Assembly (NCBI RefSeq): GCF_000381025.1
Contig: NZ_KB905814.1
Span: forward strand, 434,001-498,000
Length of the DNA stretch: 64,000 nt
Origin: Streptomyces sulphureus DSM 40104
GTDB lineage: Bacteria > Actinomycetota > Actinomycetes > Streptomycetales > Streptomycetaceae
Direction of reading: 5' to 3'
Each line of letters begins with the position of its first letter. The stretch's first letter is position 1. Shown here in pieces: positions 8,701-16,923 of the stretch. Below the pieces are notes generated by a model, which was given only the letters and a program-made list of their open reading frames with translations, searched no databases and had not been told where the DNA came from. A program made the position numbers and the translations under genes.

Positions 8701-9915
8701 CGAGTCGGCGAGCCACTCCAGCTCTTCACCGTGTGTCTCCAGCAGCGCGCACCGCACGCGGCCGTGCTGCTCCGCGCCCTCGGCCGGGCGGAGCGCCTCG
8801 ACGCCGCGGTGGCGCTCGCGGAGCGGGGAGGCGAGGCCGTTGGCGAGGGTGAGGAGCCGGCCGCCGCTGCGGCGGTTCTCGCTGAGCGCGAGGCGGGCCG
8901 CGGGGGCGCCGTCGACCGCGGTGAAGTGCTGCGGGAAGTCGTCGAGGTTGGCGACGGAGGCGCCGCGCCAGCCGTAGATCGCCTGGCAGGGGTCGCCCAC
9001 GGCGGTGACGGCGTGCCCTGTGGGGCCGCCGAAGAGGCCGGAGAGGAGGACGCGTTGGGCGACGGAGGTGTCCTGGTACTCGTCGAGGAGGACGGCGGGG
9101 AACTCCTCGCGCAGCGCCCGGCCGACCTCCGGAACGTCCCTCGCGAGGCGGGCGGCGAGGGCGACCTGGTCGCCGAAGTCGAGCCGGTTGTGGCGCTCCT
9201 TGCGCGCGCGGTACTCCGTGACGAGTCCGAGCAGCTCCCGCCTGCCCCGGGCCGCCCGCGGAACCTTGCGGAGCTGCTCGTTGCCAAGGCGCACGCCCTC
9301 CAACTCGGCGAGGAGCCCGGCGTCGAAGGCACGCAGCTCCTCCGGGGCCACGAGGTGCTCGGCGAGCTCGGAGTCGAGCGCGAGGAGCTGCTCGACGAGG
9401 GTGGGGACGGAGGCGGTGAGCTCCTCGAAGGGGCCGTGCGCCTCGCGTACGACTGAGGCGGCGAGCTGGAAGCGGGTGGCGTCGGCGAGGAGGCGGACGT
9501 CGGGCTCGATGCCGAGGCGCAGGCCGTGGTCGGTGAGGAGCCGGCCGGCGAAGGCGTGATAGGTGGAGATCCGCGGCTCGCCGGGGGCGGCCTCCGGGTC
9601 TGCCGGGTCGGTCTCGGCGATGCCGGCGCGGAGCAACGCCTTGCGTACGCGTTCGGAGAGTTCGCCGGCCGCCTTGTTGGTGAAGGTGAGGCCGAGCACC
9701 TGCTCGGGGGCGACCTGCCCGGAGCCGACGAGCCAGACGACGCGGGCCGCCATCACCGTCGTCTTCCCCGAGCCCGCACCCGCGACGATCACCTGCGGGG
9801 CCGGCGGCGCGACGACGCACGCCAACTGCTCCGTGGTGAAGGGGATGCCGAGGAGCTCCTTGAGCTGCTCGGGATCGCTGAGGTGAACGGGCACGTCCAC
9901 GACGGTAGTACGCAC
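5737..9915 (-). CDS. adnB: AdnB-like ATP-dependent helicase-nuclease subunit
   Basis: 1392-aa DNA end-resection motor. The N-terminus is a UvrD-like helicase with Walker A GAGSGKTT near residue 45 and motif II LLDEYQDTS. The C-terminal 100 residues carry a PD-(D/E)XK nuclease core (RGRIDAVYRTRG, then EIVDWKTGRAADPLQLAVY). Partner of the gene directly upstream; together they match the AdnAB heterodimer that processes double-strand breaks in actinobacteria. A Pro/Gly/Arg-rich linker of roughly 300 residues between helicase and nuclease contains a 34-residue tandem repeat (see repeat entry) and makes the protein longer than the usual 1100-1200 aa. Start GTG 9915 (or the adjacent GTG 9918); no strong RBS, and a 19-nt gap from adnA suggests coupling. 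Confidence 0.85.
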   Translation of the reverse strand: MRTTVVDVPVHLSDPEQLKELLGIPFTTEQLACVVAPPAPQVIVAGAGSGKTTVMAARVVWLVGSGQVAPEQVLGLTFTNKAAGELSERVRKALLRAGIAETDPADPEAAPGEPRISTYHAFAGRLLTDHGLRLGIEPDVRLLADATRFQLAASVVREAHGPFEELTASVPTLVEQLLALDSELAEHLVAPEELRAFDAGLLAELEGVRLGNEQLRKVPRAARGRRELLGLVTEYRARKERHNRLDFGDQVALAARLARDVPEVGRALREEFPAVLLDEYQDTSVAQRVLLSGLFGGPTGHAVTAVGDPCQAIYGWRGASVANLDDFPQHFTAVDGAPAARLALSENRRSGGRLLTLANGLASPLRERHRGVEALRPAEGAEQHGRVRCALLETHGEELEWLADSLAHLVRTGTPPGEIAVLCRGAGDFAQLQRVLVERELPVEVVGLSGLLHLPEVADLVAVCEVLQDPTANAALVRILTGPRWRIGPRDLALLGRRARLLVGGAPARPEDTDARLAAAVEGTDPAELSSLADALETFLDPEFDDDGLPFSPAARVRFARLAAELRELRRSLGDPLMDVLHRVLSQTGLEVELAASPQALAARRRETLAQFLDVAAGFASLDGEATLLAFLGFLRAAEQYEKGLDSSLPGGEDTVKVLTAHKAKGLEWDVVAVPGLVAKRFPTEQPRESWLARAHVLPHPLRGDAATLPAVEEWTSQSLRTYDADLRAHQATEELRLGYVTFTRPRSLLLGSGHWWGPEQKRRRGPSAFLQALRTHCESGPAAGEVDHWAEPPPDTAQNPALEEPEEDPVWPLPLDADALRLRRQAARSVLDRLERGDPSDAPGQRPSPGAGEAPGPEEVGLWAPDRTAAEGEFALEEAAAPELAPDSDHRSASSPGDPSLADSRGLVPERGSDPVSGAVPQRGCGDVHGPAPGSAPRTEDGRAPASRVGRPGPTGRSDRPDERHPSSHTWDGRPDSGSQSRVGRPDGSGRSGRSGEGRPVSSARDRKSGPGPEPGVGQPDPSGQSTPSGSRHPASHAYERQPDPEPELNVQQPDPTGQPAQPDERHPASHAWDGRSGPGPELSVPQPGPTAHPIPHASDRHSAPEPEPYEQGPPHVPEARPRQHEHGQAEPPEPVPPDDGAEETALLSPEEAKLVGSWDGDLDALARELQRSRAAVRDVPLPATLTASQFLRLAADEERFARELARPMPRPPQPAAARRGTRFHAWVESRFEELTLPMLGPDELPGAEAEEDQPEITDERDLSALKEAFEHTEYARRAPYRVEAPFQLVLAGRLVRGRIDAVYRTRGPEGVRWEIVDWKTGRAADPLQLAVYRLAWAEQQGVPLSAVDAVFVHVRSGEVERPDRLPERAELERLLSPATGSDARGRPDAG
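6650..7060. repeat. 102-bp tandem coding repeat in the adnB linker
   Basis: The same anchor (around GTGCGACGCCGG on the + strand) recurs at 6701, 6803, 6905 and 7007, exactly 102 nt apart, encoding a degenerate 34-residue unit containing (D/S)xRHPASHAWDGR. A shorter related copy starts 78 nt to the left, near 6623. Units have drifted but remain in frame, so the protein is not broken. Confidence 0.8.
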
Positions 9916-9934
9916 CACCGACAGCCGGCGTCGG

Positions 9935-12900
9935 CTACTCCACCACCTGCCGCCCCTCGGGCCGTGCCGAGCACGCGCGGCGGAAGGCGCAGTGCTCGCA
10001 GTGGCGTCCGGGGCTCGGCGTGAACCGCTCGTCGAGCACGCGGCCCGCGGCCTCGGCGAGGAGGTCGCCGACCCAGGCATCGGTGCCCTCGCCCTCCGTC
10101 CCCTCGCCGAGCGGAGGTTGGTGCTGTACGGCGGGGAGCGCGTCGCCGCCCTCCTTGGCAGGGGCGCCGAGGCGGAGGTGCACGAGCGAGGCGCCTCCGG
10201 GGCGCGGCTGCTCCGGTGACGCGGTGTCGAGGAGGCCGTCGGCGGCGCCCTCGCGCACCGCCAACTGGTAGACGGCGAGCTGCGGATGGGAGGCGACCTC
10301 GGCGGAGGTGGGCTTGGCGCGGCCGGTCTTGAAGTCGACGACGTAGGCGCGGCCCGAGGCGTCGCGCTCGACCCGGTCCATCGTGCCGCGGATGCGCACC
10401 TCGTACTCGCCCGCCTTGAGCGTGACGTCGAACCCGTGCTCGCTGCCCGCAGTTTCGCGACCGGCGGCGCGCTCGGCGACGTGCCAGCGCAGGAACCGCT
10501 CCAGCGCGGCGCGCGCGTTCTCGCGCTCCTGCACCGACCGGAACGGCGCCTCGAAGCTGAGCCCCTCCCATACCGAGTCGAGCCGCTCCAGGAGGACGTC
10601 GAGGTCGGCCGGGGTGCTGCCGGAGGCGACCTCGTCGGCGAGCACGTGGACGACGTTGCCGAAGCCCTGTGCCGCGGTGGACGGGGTGTCGGCCTTCACC
10701 TCGCGGCCGAGGAACCACTGGAGGGAGCAGACGTTGGCGAGTTGGTCGAGGGCGCTGCCCGAGAGCGCGACGGGGCGCTCGGGGTCGCGGACCGGCGCCT
10801 CGGAGCGGGTCGGTTCGTACAGCCCCCACCAGCGCGTCGGGTGCGCCTGGGGGACGAGTGCGTTGCCGTCGTCGTCGCGGAGGGCCGCGAGCCGGGCGAG
10901 GCGTGCGGCCGCCGCCTCGCGGAGCGCCGAGGAGGCCGCGGGATCGACCGTGGTGGCCCGGAGTTCGGCGACGAGCCCGGCGACCGAGAGCGGGCGGCGC
11001 GGCCTGCCGTGCACGGCGGCGGGTTCCTCGCCGAGTTCGGCGAGGAACCGCGAGGGCTGGTCCCCGTCGTCCGCCGCGGAGCGCACCGCAGTGACGACGA
11101 GCCGCTCGCGTGCGCGCGTCACGGCGGTGTAGAAGAGGCGTCGCTCCTCGGCGAGGAGGGCGCCCGGCGGGAGCGGTTCGGCGATCCCGTCGCGGCCTAT
11201 CCGGTCGGCCTCCAACAGCGAGCCGCGCCTGCGCAGGTCGGGCCAGAGTCCCTCCTGCAGCCCTGCGACGACGACGAGGCGCCACTCGAGCCCTTTGGCC
11301 CGGTGCGCGGTGAGCAGGCGCACCGACTCGGGGCGCAGGGCGCGTTCGGCGAGCGTGTCCGCCGCTATGTCCTGCGCCTCCAGCTCTTCGAGGAAGTTGC
11401 GCGCGCCCCGGCCGCCGGTGCGCTCCTCGGCCCTCGCGGCCACTTCGAAGAGGGTGCAGACGGCGTCGAGGTCACGGTCGGCGTTGCGTCCCGCCGGCCC
11501 GCCGCGGCGGGCCGTGCGCTCCAGACGTTGCGGCCAGCCCGTGCCGTCCCACAGCGTCCACAGCGCCTCCTGCGGGCCTGCGCCCGCGGCGAGTTGGCCA
11601 CTCGCACGCGCGAGGAGCGTGCCGAGCCGGTACGCCGCTCGCGCCGGCGCGCTCGCTTTTCCCTGGCGCTCGTGCGCACCGTGCGCGCCGAGGCGCTCCG
11701 GTTCCGCGAGCGCCTCCGCGAGGAGCACGTCCGACGGACGGGGTACGCGCGCGCCCGCCGCGCGCTCTTCCTCACGCAGCGCGCGCCCGAGCCGGCGCAG
11801 GTCCGAGGCGTCGAGGCCGCCGAGCGGGGAGGAGAGCAAAGAGAGCGCGGGCTCGGTCCCCGCGCCTGCGGACGTCCCCTCCGCTGCCCAGCGCAGCGCC
11901 GCCAACAGCGGTGCCACGGCGGGCTCGTGGCGCAGCGGCACGTCGTCCCCCTCGACGTCGACGGGAACGCCGGCCGAGACGAGCGCGCGCCGCATCGACG
12001 GCAGGGAGCGGCCGCCCGCGCGGACGAGGACCGCCATCTCCCGCCAGGGGATGCCGTCTTCGAGGTGCGCGCGGCGCAACAGGTCGGCGATGTTGTCGAG
12101 TTCGGCTCCCGGCGTGGGAAAGGTGAGGACGCGGAGGTGGTCGCCCTTCTCCTGGCGCTCCTCGGCCGTGAGCGCGCGGTGCGCCCGTACGGATTCGGCG
12201 GGCAGCCGTCCCAGCGGCATGCGGCGGGCGACCTCGCGGGTCGCCGCCAGCAGCCGCGGCCCGAAGCGGCGGCCCGTACGCAGCACGGAGACGGGCGCGG
12301 GCCGCCCGTCGGTCCGCAGGAACGCCGAGGGGAAGTCGAGGATGCCGTTGACGTCGGCACCGCGGAACGCGTAGATCGACTGGTCCGGGTCGCCGAAGGC
12401 GACGAGCGAGGACCCCGGCGCAGCACGTCCCGACCCCGTACAGGTGAGCGCGCGCAGCAGCCGCACCTGTGACGGGTCGGTGTCCTGGTACTCGTCGACG
12501 AAGACGGCGTCGTACGCACCGCGCAGTTCCGCGGCGACCTCGGGACGCTCGGAGAGCAGGACGGCGCGGTGGACGAGCTCGGCGTAGTCGAGGACGCCCT
12601 GCGCGTCGAGGACGTCGAGGTACTCGGCGAGGAAGGCGGCGGCCGCCTGCCAGTCGGGGCGGCCGGCGCGCTTAGCGAAGGCGGCCAGCTCCCGCGGGCC
12701 CAGGCCGAGCTCGCGGCTGCGGGCGAGGACGGCGCGCACCTCGTCCGCGAAGCCGCGGGTCGTCAGGCAGGCGCGCAGCTCGTCGGGCCAGCGGATGGCG
12801 CCGAGCTCCTGCTGGCCCGCGAGGAGTTCGCGAATGTGGAGGTCCTGCTCGGGTCCTGAGAGCAGCCGCAGCGGCTCGGCGAAGAGCGCGGCGTCCTGGT

Positions 12901-13297
12901 GCGCCCTGACCAGCGCGTAGCAGTACGAGTGGAAGGTGGTGGTGAGCGGAGGGCGGAGGGCGGGGCCCGGCTGCTGCTCGGCGGCGAGCCGCGCGGCCGT
13001 CGCGTCCCTCAGCTCGGCGGCCGCACGGCGGCTGAAGGTGAGCACCAGCAGGCGCTCCGGGTCGGCACCCGCCCGTATCCGCTCGACGACCGACTCCACG
13101 AGCGTGGTCGTCTTGCCCGTCCCCGGTCCGGCGAGGACGAGACGCGGGCCCTCGCGGTGGTCAACCACCGCCCGCTGCTGTGCGTCCAAGGCAGGAGCGC
13201 GCGCCGGCTCAGCGACGGTGCGCACCAGCCGGTATGCGCCCGGCGCGGAGCCGGGGCGAGGCGCGGAGGCCGGATCGGCCGGAGTGGAGGGGCTCAC
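9935..13297 (-). CDS. adnA: AdnA-like ATP-dependent helicase-nuclease subunit
   Basis: 1120-aa partner of AdnB. The Walker A GPGTGKT is at 57-63 and motif II reads VFVDEYQDTDPSQ. The C-terminal nuclease core shows IRGTMDRVERD and VVDFKTGRAKP. The last residues carry CEHCAFRRAC (C1100, C1103, C1109), which with an upstream Cys (NVCSLQW) is the pattern of the iron-sulfur cluster that pins AddB/AdnA-type nuclease domains. It is the first gene of the adnA-adnB-peptidase-nudC run, as in Mycobacterium (from memory). Start GTG at 13297. Confidence 0.88.
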   Translation of the reverse strand: MSPSTPADPASAPRPGSAPGAYRLVRTVAEPARAPALDAQQRAVVDHREGPRLVLAGPGTGKTTTLVESVVERIRAGADPERLLVLTFSRRAAAELRDATAARLAAEQQPGPALRPPLTTTFHSYCYALVRAHQDAALFAEPLRLLSGPEQDLHIRELLAGQQELGAIRWPDELRACLTTRGFADEVRAVLARSRELGLGPRELAAFAKRAGRPDWQAAAAFLAEYLDVLDAQGVLDYAELVHRAVLLSERPEVAAELRGAYDAVFVDEYQDTDPSQVRLLRALTCTGSGRAAPGSSLVAFGDPDQSIYAFRGADVNGILDFPSAFLRTDGRPAPVSVLRTGRRFGPRLLAATREVARRMPLGRLPAESVRAHRALTAEERQEKGDHLRVLTFPTPGAELDNIADLLRRAHLEDGIPWREMAVLVRAGGRSLPSMRRALVSAGVPVDVEGDDVPLRHEPAVAPLLAALRWAAEGTSAGAGTEPALSLLSSPLGGLDASDLRRLGRALREEERAAGARVPRPSDVLLAEALAEPERLGAHGAHERQGKASAPARAAYRLGTLLARASGQLAAGAGPQEALWTLWDGTGWPQRLERTARRGGPAGRNADRDLDAVCTLFEVAARAEERTGGRGARNFLEELEAQDIAADTLAERALRPESVRLLTAHRAKGLEWRLVVVAGLQEGLWPDLRRRGSLLEADRIGRDGIAEPLPPGALLAEERRLFYTAVTRARERLVVTAVRSAADDGDQPSRFLAELGEEPAAVHGRPRRPLSVAGLVAELRATTVDPAASSALREAAAARLARLAALRDDDGNALVPQAHPTRWWGLYEPTRSEAPVRDPERPVALSGSALDQLANVCSLQWFLGREVKADTPSTAAQGFGNVVHVLADEVASGSTPADLDVLLERLDSVWEGLSFEAPFRSVQERENARAALERFLRWHVAERAAGRETAGSEHGFDVTLKAGEYEVRIRGTMDRVERDASGRAYVVDFKTGRAKPTSAEVASHPQLAVYQLAVREGAADGLLDTASPEQPRPGGASLVHLRLGAPAKEGGDALPAVQHQPPLGEGTEGEGTDAWVGDLLAEAAGRVLDERFTPSPGRHCEHCAFRRACSARPEGRQVVE

Positions 13298-13429
13298 ATG
13301 GATCGCCTAGGGGTGCTGTGCCGGACGGTGCAGACGCTACGCCGCTCGGCACTCGTGGCGCACTCCGGTGCGCCTGCGGGTCCGCGCGGGGGCGCGGGCA
13401 CCCGGGGGCGGGCGCCGGTGGGCTCCGCC

Positions 13430-13798
13430 TCAGCTCTGCACGTCGCCCTCCCAGCGCGCGCTGCGCATGTCGATCCGGGGTGTGTGCTCCTCGGCCGCGC
13501 CGGTGCGCAGCCGCAGGGGTGTGCCCTCGGCGCGGTAGGCGGCGAGCGCCTCGCGTTCGCTTCCGGCGAGCAGGACGCCGTCCGCGCGCACGACGCGCCA
13601 CCAGGCGACGGCGCCGCCGTAGAGCGCCATCACCCGTCCCACCTGACGCGGTCCGCCCTCGCCGAGCCACTCGGCGATGTCCCCGTAGGTGAGAACCCGT
13701 CCGGCCGGGATCGCCTCCGCGACCTCAAGGACCTGCTCCGCGTACGCGGGCAGTTCGCCCGCGCTGCCCCGCCCCTCACTTCCGTGCATGGAGGCCAT
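13430..13798 (-). CDS. Alkyltransferase-like (ATL/MGMT DNA-binding domain) protein
   Basis: 122-aa protein with the DNA-binding fold of O6-methylguanine-DNA methyltransferases: PAGRVLTYGDIAEW followed by RQVGRVMALY and AWWRVVRADG. In true methyltransferases the last motif is PCHRV with the acceptor Cys; here Trp occupies the Cys position. The protein therefore cannot be a suicide methyltransferase and resembles ATL proteins, which flag alkyl-guanines for excision repair. The position after the adnAB genes matches the mycobacterial layout. Start ATG 13798; ATG 13789 is an equally plausible alternative, and neither has a strong RBS. Confidence 0.75.
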   Translation of the reverse strand: MASMHGSEGRGSAGELPAYAEQVLEVAEAIPAGRVLTYGDIAEWLGEGGPRQVGRVMALYGGAVAWWRVVRADGVLLAGSEREALAAYRAEGTPLRLRTGAAEEHTPRIDMRSARWEGDVQS

Positions 13799-13942
13799 GC
13801 TGCCGCACGCCACCGACAACCGTGCGCGGACCGCGGTCCGGCTCCGCGCGAAGCCGGCGGCACAGGGGCGGCATTCCTCCGAATACCCCCTCCTGCCCCC
13901 TTCGCTCGCCCACCCGTGCCACCATCTTCCGGGCGGTGACGA

Positions 13943-16813
13943 GTGAGAAGCGACCACGACGGGACGGGATCAGGGCAGCGGCAGGGGCCGCCTGAGGAGG
14001 AGAGCCCCGCCGCCCACCGCGCTGCCCGCGATCGAGAGGCACAGGGAACGGGGGCGTCCCCCGGCGGACCGCCGCAGGAGGACGGCGGTCCGGCACACGG
14101 AGGTTCGGTGAAGCACGGTTCGGGGGAGCAGGGCGCCGCGGGGAAGCCGCCGACCCCTGCTTCGACGGGCGCGCAGGGCCGTGCGGAACCGCGCGGTCCC
14201 CGACCGGGCACCGGGGCGCACGGACCGCGCAAGGGTCCCGTCAAGGAGACGCTGGAGGCGGTGGCCGACCGCGTGGAGAGCGACGAGCCGCTCCTCTCCG
14301 CCCGCGTCCACCGCCCGTCCGACCTGCTCCGGCTCGTCCTCGGCGTGCTCGGCATAGCGGTCGTCCTCACGATCGCGAACTTCGCGCACGGTACGACGGC
14401 CGGGCTCGAGCAGGACATCGACAAGGGCACCCGCGAGGCGCCCGACCTCCTCATCCGGCTGATCGGGCTGACGTCCAGCATCGCGGTGCTGCTCGTCCCC
14501 GTGGTCTTCGCCGTCGAGCGCCTCATCAAGCGCGACGGGCTGCGGATCGCGGACGGCGTCCTCGCCGCCGTTCTCGCGCACGGCGCTTCGCTCGCCGTCG
14601 ACCTGTGGGTGACGCAGGCGGCGCCCGACTCCATCCAGGAGGCGCTCACCAAGCCGATCACCAGCGGCGACGCGACCACGCCCGTGCACAGCTACCTCGC
14701 ACCGGTGATCGCGTACATGACCGCGGTCGGCATGGCGCGCAGGCCACGGTGGCGGGTGCTGCTCTGGGCGGTGCTCCTGCTCAACGCGGCGGCCGTGCTC
14801 ATCCCCGGGTACACCACCGCCTTCTCGATCGTCATCACGGTCCTCATCGGCTGGTCCGTCGCATACGGCACGCTCTACGCCGTCGGAACGCCCAACGTGC
14901 GGCCCACGGGGCAGACGCTCCTCGCCGGGCTGCGCCGGGTCGGCTTCAACCCGGTGAGCGCCCTGCGCGTGGAGGAGCCCGGCGAGGCCGAGAACCCGGA
15001 CGCGAGCGACCGCGGCCGGCGCTACCGGGTGACGCTGGAGGACGGCCCTCCACTCGACGTCACGGTGGTCGACAGGGAGCAACAGGCACACGGCTTCTTC
15101 TACCGCGTCTGGCGCCGGCTGGCGCTCCGCGGCATCACCCAGAACCGCAGCCTCCAGTCGCTGCGCCAGGCACTCGAGCAGGAAGCGCTCCTCGCGTACG
15201 CCGCCACGGCGGCCGGCGCCAACGCACCGCGGCTCATCGCCACTTCGGAGCTGGGGCCCGACGCGGTGATGCTCGTCTACGAGCACATCGAGGGCCGCAC
15301 CCTGGAGCGGCTCGGCGACGACGAGATCTCCGACGGACTCATGCGCACCGCATGGCGGCAGGTGAAGGCGCTCCAGTCGCGCCGGATCGCGCACCGGCGC
15401 CTCGTGGGGGACGCGCTCCTCGTCGACACCTCGGGCGCCGTCCACCTCACCGACCTGCGCGGCGGCGAGATCGCGGCGGGCGACCTGGTGCTGCGGATGG
15501 ACGTGGCACAGCTCCTCACCAGCTTCGGTTTCCGCGTCGGCGCCGAACGGTCGGTCGCGGCGGCGGTCGAGGTCCTCGGACCCGACGCGGTCGCCGACAG
15601 CCTCCCGCTCCTCCAGCCGATCGCGCTCAGCCGCAGCACCAGGCACACGCTCCGCCGTCTCGGCAAGGAGCGGGCGCAGCGCGAACGGGAGGCGGTGATC
15701 GAGGCTTCCCGCTCCAACCGGGCCAGCAAGGAGCGGGACGGCGACCGGCGCTCGGTGCGCGCGGAGAAGCACGCCGAGAAGAAGGCGCTCGACGAGGCGC
15801 TGGAGGAGGCGCGCGAGGAGGACCTGCTGGCGCAGATCCGTCAGCAGGTGCTGCTGATCCGCCCGCAGGCGCCAATAGAGCCCGCACGCCTGGAGCGCGT
15901 GCGCCCGCGCACGCTGGTCACCTTCATCGCCGGCGCCCTCGCCGCGTACTTCCTCCTCACCCAGCTCTCCCAGGTACCGATCGCCGTCGTGACGGAGGCG
16001 AACTGGGCGTGGGTCGGCGGCGCGGTCGCCTTCTCCTCGGTGACGTACCTCTTCGCGGCCATGTCCCTGCTCGGCTTCGTACCGGAGAAGGTGCCGTTCC
16101 TCAGGACCGTCTCGGCCCAGGTCGCGGGGTCGTTTGTGAAACTCGTGGCGCCCGCCGCGGTCGGCGGCGTCGCGCTCAACGCGCGGTTCCTCCAGCGCCA
16201 GGGCGTGCGCCCGGGGCACGCGGTGGCGAGCGTCGGCGCGTCCCAACTCTTCGGGCTAGGCAGCCACATCACGCTGCTGCTCGTCTTCGGCTACCTCACG
16301 GGCACCGAGCACACCCCGACGCTCTCCCCGTCCCGCACCGTGATCGGCGGGCTGCTCACCGCCTCGGTGCTGGCGCTCGTCGTGGCGGCGGTGCCGGCGC
16401 TCCGCAGATTCGTCGCGGGGCGGGTGCGCTCGCTCTTCGCCGGCGTCGTTCCGCGCATGCTCGACGTGGTGCAGCGTCCGCAGAAACTCCTCTCCGGTGT
16501 GCTCGGGATGCTGCTGCTCACCCTCGCCTTCGTGATGTGCCTCGACGCCTGCATCCGCGCCTTCGGCCACGAGACGAGCTACGCCAACCTCGCCGTCGTC
16601 TTCCTCACGGCCAACGCGCTCGGCTCCGCGGCGCCGACACCGGGCGGACTCGGCGCCGTCGAGGCCGCGCTCATCGCGGCGCTGATCGCCTTCGGCGTAC
16701 CGAAGGAGGTGGCGACGCCCGCGGTGCTGCTCTTCCGGCTGATGACGCTGTGGCTGCCGGTCCTCCCCGGGTGGCTGAGCTTCACTCAGCTCACACGGAA
16801 GGGTGCACTCTAG
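13943..16813 (+). CDS. Large membrane protein: kinase-like region fused to flippase-like (LPG synthase/AglD-type) domain
   Basis: 956 aa. Residues 1-115 are Gly/Pro/Ser-rich and disordered. Several transmembrane segments lie at about 125-320. Residues 330-560 resemble a lipopolysaccharide/ABC1-type kinase fold (MLVYEHIEGRTLERL hinge, HRRLVGDALLV at 484-494, LTDLRGG at 502-508), but the canonical HRD and DFG are not intact. A charged helical stretch follows (570-640). Residues 655-950 form a multi-span domain like the lysylphosphatidylglycerol synthetase transmembrane (AglD2) family, with a GGLGAVEAALIAAL motif near the end. A role in lipid or glycan transfer across the membrane is inference. 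Start GTG 13943; the disordered N-terminus leaves later starts possible. Confidence 0.7.
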   Translation: MRSDHDGTGSGQRQGPPEEESPAAHRAARDREAQGTGASPGGPPQEDGGPAHGGSVKHGSGEQGAAGKPPTPASTGAQGRAEPRGPRPGTGAHGPRKGPVKETLEAVADRVESDEPLLSARVHRPSDLLRLVLGVLGIAVVLTIANFAHGTTAGLEQDIDKGTREAPDLLIRLIGLTSSIAVLLVPVVFAVERLIKRDGLRIADGVLAAVLAHGASLAVDLWVTQAAPDSIQEALTKPITSGDATTPVHSYLAPVIAYMTAVGMARRPRWRVLLWAVLLLNAAAVLIPGYTTAFSIVITVLIGWSVAYGTLYAVGTPNVRPTGQTLLAGLRRVGFNPVSALRVEEPGEAENPDASDRGRRYRVTLEDGPPLDVTVVDREQQAHGFFYRVWRRLALRGITQNRSLQSLRQALEQEALLAYAATAAGANAPRLIATSELGPDAVMLVYEHIEGRTLERLGDDEISDGLMRTAWRQVKALQSRRIAHRRLVGDALLVDTSGAVHLTDLRGGEIAAGDLVLRMDVAQLLTSFGFRVGAERSVAAAVEVLGPDAVADSLPLLQPIALSRSTRHTLRRLGKERAQREREAVIEASRSNRASKERDGDRRSVRAEKHAEKKALDEALEEAREEDLLAQIRQQVLLIRPQAPIEPARLERVRPRTLVTFIAGALAAYFLLTQLSQVPIAVVTEANWAWVGGAVAFSSVTYLFAAMSLLGFVPEKVPFLRTVSAQVAGSFVKLVAPAAVGGVALNARFLQRQGVRPGHAVASVGASQLFGLGSHITLLLVFGYLTGTEHTPTLSPSRTVIGGLLTASVLALVVAAVPALRRFVAGRVRSLFAGVVPRMLDVVQRPQKLLSGVLGMLLLTLAFVMCLDACIRAFGHETSYANLAVVFLTANALGSAAPTPGGLGAVEAALIAALIAFGVPKEVATPAVLLFRLMTLWLPVLPGWLSFTQLTRKGAL

Positions 16814-16923
16814 ACCTCCCGCCGCCACCCGTACGCACCGTGCAGCGCGCTGCCCGCGCCGGTGTGCCCGGACGATGAAGCGAGCTTGCAGAGCTGCATC
16901 GCCCACCGGTGGGAGGACGTCCG

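Noticed and set aside
13970..16246. 758-codon frame opposite the kinase/flippase membrane protein
   Set aside because: No domain; the + strand frame has coherent transmembrane and flippase motifs.
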